NCBI GenBank assembly: GCA_035352555.1
Contig: DAOPXW010000002.1
Span: 1-48,759 of the forward strand
From: UBA2922 sp035352555
Lineage (GTDB): Bacteria > Bacillota > Clostridia > Oscillospirales > Oscillospiraceae
Reading direction: 5' to 3'
Length of the DNA: 48,759 bases
A program made the translations under genes and the position numbers. The first letter of the stretch is position 1. Every line of letters begins with the position of its first letter. Below, in pieces: positions 16,645-24,507 of this stretch. Under the pieces are notes generated by a model, which had not been told where the DNA came from, did no database searches, and worked only from the letters and a program-made list of their open reading frames with translations.

Positions 16645-19458
16645 ATGTACGAAAAACTGTTCACACCCGGCAAAATTGGAAAGGTCGAGACAAAAAATCA
16701 CCTTGTGATGAGCCCGATGGGCACCAATATCGCAAACCTTGACGGAACTCCCACGGACGACATGATCGACTTCTATGAGGCCAGAGCCGCCGGCGGGTGC
16801 GGGTTGATCTACACCGAGGTCTGCCGTGTAAACGAAGTCAACGGAGCGGCCATGCTGCGCCAGCTTTCCCTGACCAGCGACAGGAATATCGGGCGCATGG
16901 CAAAAATGACCGCCGCCGTGCACAGGCACGACACCCGGATGTTCTGCCAGCTCCACCATCCCGGCCGCGAGACCTATACCATCCTCACCGGCGGCAAGCC
17001 CGTGGTCGGCGCCTCCGACAGGATGTGCAACTTTGCCAAGCAGCCCACCCGCGCCCTTGAGACTTCCGAGGTCAAGGGCCTTGTGCAGGACTTCATCAAT
17101 GCCGCCGTCCGCGCGCAGAAGGCCGGCTTCGACGGCGTGGAGCTCCATGCCGCCCACGGCTATCTCATCGGCCAGTTCTTCTCCCCCTATACCAACAACC
17201 GCACCGACGAGTACGGCGGCAGCTTTGAAAACCGCTGCCGGTTCGCCGCCGAGATCGTGCAGGGCATCCATAAGGCCTGCGGCGAGGATTACCCCGTCAC
17301 CCTGCGCATCTCCGCCGATGAATTTCTCGACAAGGTCGGCGTCACCGAGGACTATGTCCATACGAAGGACGGCGTGGCCATCGCCATGGCCATGGAAAAG
17401 GCCGGCGCGGCCGCCATCAACGTCTCCTGCGGAATCTACGAGACCGGCGTTACCATCATCGAGCCGGTGACCTACCCCCAGGGCTGGCGCACCCCCATCA
17501 TCAAAGCCGTCAAAGACCATATCGGCATCCCCGTCATCGCCGTCAACGCGGTGAAGGAGCCGGATTATGCGGAAAAGCTCCTCGAAGACGGCGTTCAGGA
17601 CTTCGTGTCGCTGGGCCGCGCCTGGCTGGCGGATCCCAGCTGGGGCGTCAAGGCCATGGAGGGCCGCGCGAAGGATATCCGCCGCTGCATCGGCTGCCTG
17701 AACTGCTTTGAGACGCTGGAAAAGAACATGCCCGTCGGCATGCCCGGCAACTGCGCCGTGAACCCCACCATGTGCAAGGAGCGCCGCTACGGCAATCTCG
17801 AGTATGATATAGCCCACCACAAGGTGGCGGTCATCGGCGGCGGCCCCGCCGGACTGTCCGCCGCCCTCACCGCCGCGCAGCGCGGCATGAAGGTCACCCT
17901 GTTCGAGGAGACCGGCCGGCTGGGCGGGCTGGTGAATTACGCCGCCGCGGCGCCGCTGAAGGGCAACATGCGCTGGATCATCGACTGGTACGAGTATGAG
18001 CTCCCCAAGCTGGGCGTGGACATCCGGCTCAATACGAAGGCCGACGTCGGCGCGCTGAAAGAGCTCGCGCCCGACGCGATCCTTGTGGCTACCGGCGCGA
18101 AGCCGATCTTCCCGGAGAACATCCCCGGCGTCCGCGGCAAAAATGTCCACGGCATCTTCGACGTGCTGGACGGGACCTCCGGAATTGAAAATATGGATGT
18201 CGTTATCGCCGGCGCGGGCATCACGGGCCTTGAGTGCGCCTCCTACCTCAACGCGAAGGGCTGCCGCACCACCGTCATCGACATGACCGAGACCATTGCC
18301 CCCAGCGACAACCAGAACATCGTCATGGACGACACCATGCGCCTGCGCGCGCAGGGCACCCGGTTCCTGCTGAAGCACGCCCTCAAGGCCATCAACCCCG
18401 ACGGCGCGGTGGTCACGGATATGGACAAGGGCGAGGATGTCACCATCCCCTGCGGCAGCGTGGTGCTGTCTTTGGGCCTCAAGTCCGAGAACGCCATCGT
18501 GGCGGAGCTGAAGGACAGCTTTGAGAACGTCTATGAAGTCGGCGGCGCTTCCGACGTGGGCGGCAAGATTCCCGGCGCCACCAATTCCGCTTTCGACTGC
18601 GTGTATCATCTCTTTGAGAAAAAGCAACCCGCCAGCTTCCATCTCAGCAGCGCGGAAGTGGAAAAGTTCGGCGGCCCGTCCGTGATGAACGGACAGGAGG
18701 GCGTCTACATGGCCTATCTCACCGATCCCGCGGCCATCGCCCGCCTCCTGCCCCCGCCGCTGAAGCCCTTCTCCATGCCGGTGGTCACCGTGTCCTGCTG
18801 CCATGTCAACAGCCCCAGCTTCGCGGACGATTACTATGAGACGATCCTGGCGGTCTACTGCATGTACGGCGACAAGCTGGGCATGTATCCCGTCAGCCTG
18901 CTGCTGGGCGGCCCCGGCTCCGAGATGGCGATGCACGCCGGCCGGGATAACGGCAGTATGGCCAAGAAAAACGGCGCGGAGTTCGTCATGCGCCGGAACG
19001 GCGACGACATCACCGTCCAGGTCGCGCGCAGGGGCGCGCTGATCGTGGACGCCGCGCTCAAGGTCGGCCGGTACAACACCCCGCTGACCGACCTGCTGTA
19101 CCAGGCCCCAGCCGCGGGCAAAAAGACCTATGGCGGCGGCTTTTACTTCCACTATGACCGCCTGCCCGACGAGGAGGGCGTGCCCCGCTTTGTGAACGGC
19201 GCGCTTACGACCAATTTCTGCGAGTACAACTACCACGCGTGGGAGCCGGCCTTTGTGGACCTGAAGCTCTATTCCTCCCCCGACGACCCCTGGGGCGAGC
19301 TGCCGATCAACACCATCGTCGGCGGCGCTTATTCGAAGAACGACCTCATCGTCCACAAGAGCAACAAGCTGGTGGACCTCGACGCGAACGACATCGTGCC
19401 CTATGTGCTCTCCGCGTATTACGACCGCACCATGTTCTCGGAAACCGGCAGATTTTAA
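16645..19458 (+). CDS. Fusion of an enoate reductase-type flavoprotein with an acetoacetate decarboxylase-like domain
   Basis: This 937-residue protein begins as a complete Old Yellow Enzyme/2,4-dienoyl-CoA reductase-type enzyme. It has an FMN TIM barrel (1-340, with QLHHPGRE and VELHAAHGYLIGQFFSP) and [4Fe-4S] cysteines C348, C351, C354 and C370. FAD motif VAVIGGGPAGLSAA is near 395 and NAD(P)H motif VVIAGAGITGLE near 519. From about 680 to the end it matches acetoacetate decarboxylase: AYLTDPAAIARLLPPPLKP, then GRDNGSMAKK, where K774-K775 fall at the family's Schiff-base lysine pair. Relatives of the first part end near residue 660, so the decarboxylase is an added domain. The ATG at 16645 follows AAGGAG; an ORF to 16525 crosses the promoter. 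It could reduce an enoate and decarboxylate a beta-keto acid in sequence (inference). Confidence 0.85.
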   Translation: MYEKLFTPGKIGKVETKNHLVMSPMGTNIANLDGTPTDDMIDFYEARAAGGCGLIYTEVCRVNEVNGAAMLRQLSLTSDRNIGRMAKMTAAVHRHDTRMFCQLHHPGRETYTILTGGKPVVGASDRMCNFAKQPTRALETSEVKGLVQDFINAAVRAQKAGFDGVELHAAHGYLIGQFFSPYTNNRTDEYGGSFENRCRFAAEIVQGIHKACGEDYPVTLRISADEFLDKVGVTEDYVHTKDGVAIAMAMEKAGAAAINVSCGIYETGVTIIEPVTYPQGWRTPIIKAVKDHIGIPVIAVNAVKEPDYAEKLLEDGVQDFVSLGRAWLADPSWGVKAMEGRAKDIRRCIGCLNCFETLEKNMPVGMPGNCAVNPTMCKERRYGNLEYDIAHHKVAVIGGGPAGLSAALTAAQRGMKVTLFEETGRLGGLVNYAAAAPLKGNMRWIIDWYEYELPKLGVDIRLNTKADVGALKELAPDAILVATGAKPIFPENIPGVRGKNVHGIFDVLDGTSGIENMDVVIAGAGITGLECASYLNAKGCRTTVIDMTETIAPSDNQNIVMDDTMRLRAQGTRFLLKHALKAINPDGAVVTDMDKGEDVTIPCGSVVLSLGLKSENAIVAELKDSFENVYEVGGASDVGGKIPGATNSAFDCVYHLFEKKQPASFHLSSAEVEKFGGPSVMNGQEGVYMAYLTDPAAIARLLPPPLKPFSMPVVTVSCCHVNSPSFADDYYETILAVYCMYGDKLGMYPVSLLLGGPGSEMAMHAGRDNGSMAKKNGAEFVMRRNGDDITVQVARRGALIVDAALKVGRYNTPLTDLLYQAPAAGKKTYGGGFYFHYDRLPDEEGVPRFVNGALTTNFCEYNYHAWEPAFVDLKLYSSPDDPWGELPINTIVGGAYSKNDLIVHKSNKLVDLDANDIVPYVLSAYYDRTMFSETGRF

Positions 19459-19507
19459 TTTTTTAGGGCGGCCCAAACAATTTCGGCCTTGAAAAAGCCG
19501 GAGTAAA

Positions 19508-19544
19508 CAAAAATTCCGAATGCGCACAGCATTCGGAATTTTTG
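19508..19544 (+). terminator. Terminator after the fusion gene
   Basis: A perfect 16-base stem (CAAAAATTCCGAATGC, 19508-19523, with GCATTCGGAATTTTTG, 19529-19544) has a 5-base loop. The T-tract is part of the 3' arm, so it can work in both directions. Confidence 0.85.
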
Positions 19545-19636
19545 TTGCAGCCGCCGGTCCGACGGGCGGCTTCCGCATAAATTCCGGGCTTCCGTTAAAG
19601 ATAATGTGGGAAACTGAGAATGCCGTGGGAGCCGCT

Positions 19637-21244
19637 ATGATGAATTATCTGAAAAAAGTGATTCGTTTCCGGAAAATGAAGAAAAACTGCGAAAAAGAGA
19701 GGCCGGAAGTCCGGCAGGAGACAGACGCCGCGTTTTCCGGGGAGCTGGAAAACGATCTTGAATTATTGAGGGATGCTATCGCGGAAAGCAGCGACCTGAT
19801 TACCCGGACGTTTATTTTCGGCAGACAGATCAAGGCCGCGATTATCTACATCGACGGCCTGACGGACAAGGCGCTGATCAGCGAGACCATCCTGAAGCCG
19901 TTGATGTACCGCACGGATGGGAACCCGCTGCCCGAAAAAGTGGATCTGGAATATGTCAGAGCCGAGCTTCTGTTTACCGGCAGCATCGACACCAAGAAAG
20001 CGCTGAAGGACGTCGTCAGCCATATCCTGTCCGGAGACACGGCTTTTTTGATGGACGGCGCCGCGGAGGCCCTGGTCATTTCGCTGCGCGGGTGGCAGTC
20101 CCGAGGAATACAGGAGCCGCAGACCGAATCGGTCGTCCGCGGACCCCGCGAGGGCTTTTCCGAGACGCTCCGTATCAACACCTCTCTGCTGAGAAGAAAA
20201 ATCAAGAACCCCGATCTGAAATTCGAAACGGTCACCATCGGCGAACGCACCGGGACGGATGTCTGCATCGCTTATATCGACAACCTCGCAAAGCCCGAGC
20301 TGATCGAAGAGATCAAGCGGCGCTTAAATAAAATTAAGATCGACGGAATCCTTGAGTCGGGCTACATCGAACAATATATCGAAGACGCGCCCTATTCTAT
20401 TTTTTCCACCGTCAGCAACAGTGAGAAACCGGACAAGGTGGCCGCGAAAATGCTGGAAGGCAGAGCGGCGATCCTGGTCGACGGAACGCCGTTCGTGCTG
20501 ACGGTCCCGATGGTGTTTGTTGAGAGCTTTCAAAGTGAAGAAGACTATTATTCGCGTCCGTTTTTCGCCAGCGCAATAAGGCTTTTGCGGTTTATCGCGT
20601 TTCTCATCAGCATACTCGCCCCCGCCTTATATGTTGCGCTGTCGACGTTTCATCAGGAACTGATCCCGACTCCGCTTCTGCTTTCAATGGCGGCGGCGCA
20701 TGAGGGGGTGCCTTTACCCGCCCTGATCGAGGCGCTGGTCATGCTCCTGTTCTTCGAGATACTCAAGGAAGCCGGCGTCCGTCTTCCCCGGCCGATCGGC
20801 CAGGCCGTCAGTATCGTCGGCGCGCTGGTGATCGGAGAAGCCGCGGTGTCGGCAGGCCTCATCGGCGCTCCGATGGTCATCGTAATCGCCGTAACGGCCG
20901 TATCAAGTTTCACGATCCCGGCGCAGACGGATTCGGGGACGATCATGCGGTTTGTTCTTCTCCTGCTGGCCGGCTTGATGGGCGGGTTTGGAATATCGAT
21001 AGGCCTGTTCGCAATCCTGATCCACATGGCCTCCCTGAGGTCCTTCGGAATCCCGTATTTAATGCCGCTGGTTCCTTTTGACAGGAGCGGTTTCAAGGAT
21101 ACGTTTATCAGAGCGCCGCTGAGATCGATGACAAAAAGGCCCCGGGGAATGGCAACGGACGAAATAAGGCGAAGAAACGCATCGTCGCCTTCCCGTCAAA
21201 AGGAAGAACCGCCCAAAGTTTCGAGCAGTGAGGATTCCGGATGA
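19637..21244 (+). CDS. Spore germination receptor A subunit (GerAA family)
   Basis: This 535-residue protein has a large N-terminal cytoplasmic region (about 1-300, with DLITRTFIFG near the start and the YIDGL segment). A membrane domain of about five helices follows, containing the conserved PRPIGQAVSIVGALVIGEAAV segment and QTDSGTIMRF. GerA proteins pair with GerB and GerC in the inner membrane of spores to detect germinants such as amino acids. I chose the ATG at 19637 because GGGAG lies just upstream; the longer frame runs back into the terminator. It overlaps gerC by 4 bases. Forespore-specific expression is expected, but I cannot point to a sigma-G promoter. Confidence 0.93.
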   Translation: MMNYLKKVIRFRKMKKNCEKERPEVRQETDAAFSGELENDLELLRDAIAESSDLITRTFIFGRQIKAAIIYIDGLTDKALISETILKPLMYRTDGNPLPEKVDLEYVRAELLFTGSIDTKKALKDVVSHILSGDTAFLMDGAAEALVISLRGWQSRGIQEPQTESVVRGPREGFSETLRINTSLLRRKIKNPDLKFETVTIGERTGTDVCIAYIDNLAKPELIEEIKRRLNKIKIDGILESGYIEQYIEDAPYSIFSTVSNSEKPDKVAAKMLEGRAAILVDGTPFVLTVPMVFVESFQSEEDYYSRPFFASAIRLLRFIAFLISILAPALYVALSTFHQELIPTPLLLSMAAAHEGVPLPALIEALVMLLFFEILKEAGVRLPRPIGQAVSIVGALVIGEAAVSAGLIGAPMVIVIAVTAVSSFTIPAQTDSGTIMRFVLLLLAGLMGGFGISIGLFAILIHMASLRSFGIPYLMPLVPFDRSGFKDTFIRAPLRSMTKRPRGMATDEIRRRNASSPSRQKEEPPKVSSSEDSG

Positions 21245-22407
21245 AAACTGGCAGCAGAATGATGAAAACGGTTCAATGCTTTGTGATGATCGTCTGCCTC
21301 TGCGGCTGCATGAACAGCCGCGAGCTGAACGAGCTGGGCATCGTGCTGGGTGTCGGGATCGATAAAGGCGACGAATCGGGAACGGTCAAGATCACCGCGC
21401 AGGTCGTAAAGGCCGGTGAGATCGCGTCTACCGGAAAGAACAGCGGAGGAATCGGAGGGAAAGCGTATGTCAATTTTACGGACACCGGCAATACGGTTTT
21501 TTCCGCGGTAAGGGACATCACAACGCAGTCCAGCAGAAAACTGTACTTTCCGCATAACCAGGTCCTGATTCTGGGGCGCAGCGCCGCCGAGGATGGCGTG
21601 ACCAAGTATCTCGATTTTTTTATGCGCGATCCGGAGACGCGTCTCAACGTTTATATTCTGGTTGCGGACGGTTCCGCGGAGGATGTCCTTGATACCACCC
21701 CGCAGCTGGAGAAGGTTCCCGCAAACGCGATTTCCAAACTGGTTGAGGGAGAAGCCAAATCCACGTCTCAGGCGATGGCCGTTGAACTGAAAGACTTTAA
21801 GGACAGCCTTATGGTCAAAACCAACGCGCCGGTTGCGCCCATTGTCGAGATCTCGGACGACGGAGAAAAAAAGACGGCAAAAATAAACGGGACGGCGGTA
21901 TTCAAGGGAGACAGAATGGTCGGCGCACTGGATAAAACCGAGGGCAGGGGCCTGCTATGGGTGCTCGGCAAAGTTGAAGGCGGGATCATCGAGACCACAA
22001 GCTCCCAGGGAAACCCGGTCAGTCTGGAGATCGTCCGCGCAAAGGGGAAATTCTCGCCCGAGCTTGTCGACGGGAAGGTAAAAATAACAATTACGATTTC
22101 AGAAGAGGGGAATATCGGCGAAGAGGCGGGTACTGAAAATCTTACCGCGCTTCCCGAGGTCGCTTTCCTGGAGAAACAAAAGGGCGAGGTCATAAAAAAC
22201 GAAGTGACGGCGGCAATTAAAAAGGCGCAGGAACTCCACGCGGACATCTTTGGCTTCGGTGAATCGATCCATCATAAATACCCTGAGGAATGGACGGCGA
22301 TGGAAGATCAATGGGACGAGCTCTTTTCCGAGATTGAGGTCGAGGTGAAGGTCGAGGCGAAACTGCGCCTTTCGGGCAGAATCAGTGCCCCTGCGGTGCC
22401 GAAATAG
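21241..22407 (+). CDS. Spore germination lipoprotein C subunit (Ger(x)C family)
   Basis: This 388-residue protein has an N-terminal lipoprotein signal ending in the lipobox LCGC with lipidated C23. The family-typical CMNSRELNELGIVLGVGIDKG follows, shown here by RELNELGIVLGVGID. The rest is the soluble three-domain GerC fold with FPHNQVLILGRSAAEDGV and FGFGESIHHKYPEEW. It is anchored outside the spore inner membrane as part of the receptor. Its ATG overlaps the gerA stop (ATGA) and it is followed by gerB after 14 bases. Confidence 0.93.
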   Translation: MKTGSRMMKTVQCFVMIVCLCGCMNSRELNELGIVLGVGIDKGDESGTVKITAQVVKAGEIASTGKNSGGIGGKAYVNFTDTGNTVFSAVRDITTQSSRKLYFPHNQVLILGRSAAEDGVTKYLDFFMRDPETRLNVYILVADGSAEDVLDTTPQLEKVPANAISKLVEGEAKSTSQAMAVELKDFKDSLMVKTNAPVAPIVEISDDGEKKTAKINGTAVFKGDRMVGALDKTEGRGLLWVLGKVEGGIIETTSSQGNPVSLEIVRAKGKFSPELVDGKVKITITISEEGNIGEEAGTENLTALPEVAFLEKQKGEVIKNEVTAAIKKAQELHADIFGFGESIHHKYPEEWTAMEDQWDELFSEIEVEVKVEAKLRLSGRISAPAVPK

Positions 22408-22421
22408 GAGAGGCTTGATTT

Positions 22422-23528
22422 ATGAGACTTGAAAAAGGCGTTATCACGAATACGCAGCTGATGTTCCTGATCCTGAGCTTTATGGAATTCATGGTGATGT
22501 CCGTCAATTTCGTCTATTCGATCTGCGGGGCGGACGCATGGATTGCGGTGCTGGCGGCCTACGCGGTGACGATGCTTGTCGCGGTCGGATACACCGCTAT
22601 TGCAAAGTGCTGCCCGGGCAAAAACCTTGTGGAGATCAATGACACGGTTTTTGGACCCTATCTCGGAAAACTGTTTTCCGCGCTCTATCTCTGGTTCTTT
22701 TTCGAGTATATGATCCATATCGCGTATTATTTCAACAGCTTTTGGCTCACTTATATCATGACCGAAACGCCCCGCGCGGCTTTTGTGATCCTGCTGATTT
22801 TCGCGTGCGCAGCGGCGGTGAGAAGCGGAATCGAAGTGATCGCCCGATGCGGCAGGGTCTTTGCCATCATGGTACCCATCATGGCGGTGTTCGCCGCCGC
22901 GCTGCTGCTGAAAAATATGGAGCTGTTCCATTTCCTGCCGATTCTCGACATTTCGCCGAAAGATTTTATTCAGAGCGTCCACATCATTCTGACCATTCAG
23001 TTCTGCGATATTGTGGTGTTTCTGATGATTCTGCCCTATGCGGAGGATAACAACAAAATCAGAAAGCCCCTGCTGATCGCCGTCAGTCTGGGCGCCGCGC
23101 TTTTGCTGTTTACCGTTTTAATGAGCACGGCCGTTTTGGGCGCGCGGATGAACAATTCCACGTCCGTGACCTTCGCGATCACGCGGGAGATCGATGTCGC
23201 CGAAGTGCTGACAAGGCTCGATGTGCTCATTGCGATAACCTTGCTTATCACGGTCTTTGTGAAGATCGCGGTGTTTTATTATGCGACCGTACTGGGCTTG
23301 GCCCAAATCTTCAAACTGCGCTCTTATAAGCCGCTGATCGTTCCCGTCGGGATTCTCACGATAGCAATTTCCGCCAATCTCTACCCTTCCGATATGGAAC
23401 AGGTCTACTGCGCCCGGTATATCTGGCCCTTCAATGCGTCGCTGTTTGAATTTATACTGCCTGCGATAACCCTGATCGCAATCGGCGTGCGGAGCCTGAC
23501 AAGGAACAAAAAGGAGCGAAACGGATGA
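22422..23528 (+). CDS. Spore germination receptor B subunit (GerAB/YndE family, APC-like)
   Basis: This 368-residue integral membrane protein has about ten helices, beginning with EKGVITNTQLMFLILSFMEF. It belongs to the APC-superfamily spore permease group, whose members form the germinant-binding subunit. The order gerA-gerC-gerB differs from the gerAA-AB-AC order of Bacillus subtilis but is common in Clostridia. The start follows GGAGAG. The 3' end overlaps the next small gene by 4 bases (ATGA). Confidence 0.92.
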   Translation: MRLEKGVITNTQLMFLILSFMEFMVMSVNFVYSICGADAWIAVLAAYAVTMLVAVGYTAIAKCCPGKNLVEINDTVFGPYLGKLFSALYLWFFFEYMIHIAYYFNSFWLTYIMTETPRAAFVILLIFACAAAVRSGIEVIARCGRVFAIMVPIMAVFAAALLLKNMELFHFLPILDISPKDFIQSVHIILTIQFCDIVVFLMILPYAEDNNKIRKPLLIAVSLGAALLLFTVLMSTAVLGARMNNSTSVTFAITREIDVAEVLTRLDVLIAITLLITVFVKIAVFYYATVLGLAQIFKLRSYKPLIVPVGILTIAISANLYPSDMEQVYCARYIWPFNASLFEFILPAITLIAIGVRSLTRNKKERNG

Positions 23529-23755
23529 TCGTTTTTTTGATCGCGGCTTTCGCGGTTATTCTGATTGTTGAAGTTCCTGCGATGATTAAAAAGAAACAAT
23601 GGCGCGAGCTCGCCGTGTATTCCGTCCTGATGGCGATCGCCATTGTGGTTTCCGTGATGTATGTCCTGGATCTTAATGTGCCCAATCCGGTAAAAAACTC
23701 GCAGTATACCGTCAAGGCGCTGGCCGAGTACCTGTTTGGGCTGAGTTACGACTGA
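23525..23755 (+). CDS. Small two-helix membrane protein at the end of the ger operon (D-subunit-like)
   Basis: This 76-residue protein has two hydrophobic helices (IVFLIAAFAVILIVEVPAMI and YSVLMAIAIVVSVMYVLDL) separated by the basic segment KKKQWRE, plus a short polar tail. It overlaps gerB by an ATGA junction, so it is translated with the receptor. Small two-helix D subunits that modulate receptor activity are known in some Bacillus ger operons, and this gene has their size, topology and position. Sequence similarity to them cannot be judged here, so the role is inferred from context. Confidence 0.7.
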   Translation: MIVFLIAAFAVILIVEVPAMIKKKQWRELAVYSVLMAIAIVVSVMYVLDLNVPNPVKNSQYTVKALAEYLFGLSYD

Positions 23756-23803
23756 TTCGCAAGACGGACGACGACGGTATTGCGCGGGGGAAAAAGAGTC
23801 CGC

Positions 23804-23845
23804 GCCGAAAGACCCGGAAACCGCATGGTTTCCGGGTCTTTCGGC
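23804..23845 (+). terminator. Long hairpin terminator of the ger operon
   Basis: A perfect 19-base stem (GCCGAAAGACCCGGAAACC, 23804-23822, with its complement 23827-23845) surrounds a GCAT loop, 48 bases after the last ger gene. It has no T-tract, so termination strength is uncertain. Confidence 0.65.
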
Positions 23846-24091
23846 ACCCTTCCATCAGATAATTCTGCCCGCCCGGTGAAAAGCGGGTTTGTATTATTTT
23901 GTCTCTTGTGATACTATTATAGCTGATTTTTCAGAACATCAGAAACGTAGGCTCCCGAATATATGGCAAAGCCCGCTGAAAACAAGTAAAAAGGGCCTGG
24001 TCTGCGGCCGGTTGGGCTGCTTCGGCTTCGGCACTTGGCCGGCACCGCCGCCGCTCAGCACTGATTGCGATAATTGGCGCCGCCGACCGGC

Positions 24092-24129
24092 AAAAAGCCC
24101 CCCACGGATCCAAGGGTCCGTGGGGGGCT
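24092..24129 (-). terminator. Terminator of the flavoprotein-hypA operon
   Basis: The perfect 13-base stem AGCCCCCCACGGA (24096-24108) with TCCGTGGGGGGCT (24117-24129) is followed on the minus strand by TTTTG. It lies 13 bases after the hypA stop. Confidence 0.85.
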
Positions 24130-24141
24130 GCTGTTTTGCGG

Positions 24142-24486
24142 TCAACAGGCTTCGATTTCCTTGATGTTATACTCGTTGCCCGTGACAAGGTAGGTATGCT
24201 CGCTGCCGCAATAGGGGCAGATCTTGGCATACTTCACGGTGGGGTAGGTCTGCTTGCAGTCCTCGCAGAAGGTCACGGCCTCCAGTATTTCCATCTTCAG
24301 CTCGGCCTCCTTGAGATATTTGCTCTCCTTGACGGCCCAGGTCCAGCAGTCCGTGATGTACTGGGGGACAATGCCGCTGACCTCGCCGATCTCCAGCGTG
24401 ACGGAGCCGACCCGCGTCAGGTTGTTTTCCTCCACCGCCTTTTCGACCTCTTTGATGACATATAGTACCGTTCCAAGCTCATGCAT
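24142..24486 (-). CDS. hypA: HypA-type nickel/zinc metallochaperone
   Basis: This 114-residue protein has the invariant MHE start, whose H2 binds nickel, and two CxxC zinc motifs (C74-x2-C77 and C90-x2-C93), all as in HypA. HypA hands nickel to [NiFe]-hydrogenase or urease precursors. It lies 21 bases after the large flavoprotein gene in one operon. No hydrogenase structural gene or hypB-F gene occurs in the window, so this copy may serve an enzyme elsewhere or the neighbouring flavoprotein (inference). The ATG at 24486 follows GGAGAT-type spacing. Confidence 0.88.
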   Translation of the reverse strand: MHELGTVLYVIKEVEKAVEENNLTRVGSVTLEIGEVSGIVPQYITDCWTWAVKESKYLKEAELKMEILEAVTFCEDCKQTYPTVKYAKICPYCGSEHTYLVTGNEYNIKEIEAC

Positions 24487-24507
24487 CGGGAATCTCCTTT
24501 GGGGGAA

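Larger units (their letters stand above)
23756..24141. other. 386-base intergenic region between the ger operon and hypA
   Basis: It contains the ger-operon hairpin (23804-23845) and the minus-strand hypA terminator (24092-24129). Between them are about 245 bases in which I see no convincing gene, RNA or strong promoter. A weak TTGTAT/TACTAT pair with an 18-base spacer lies at 23889-23918 but no gene follows it. Confidence 0.6.

Noticed and set aside
16645..19458. Bile acid 7-dehydroxylation (bai) gene
   Set aside because: The flavoprotein resembles BaiCD/BaiH only at family level. No baiA, baiB, baiE or baiG is nearby and the ADC domain is foreign to Bai enzymes.
16615..19578. 987-codon open frame on the minus strand opposite the fusion enzyme
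   Set aside because: It is antisense to a gene with clear domains and codon bias. Strong C/G third positions keep this frame open by chance, and the translation is low-complexity (Gly/His/Ala/Val-rich) without domains.
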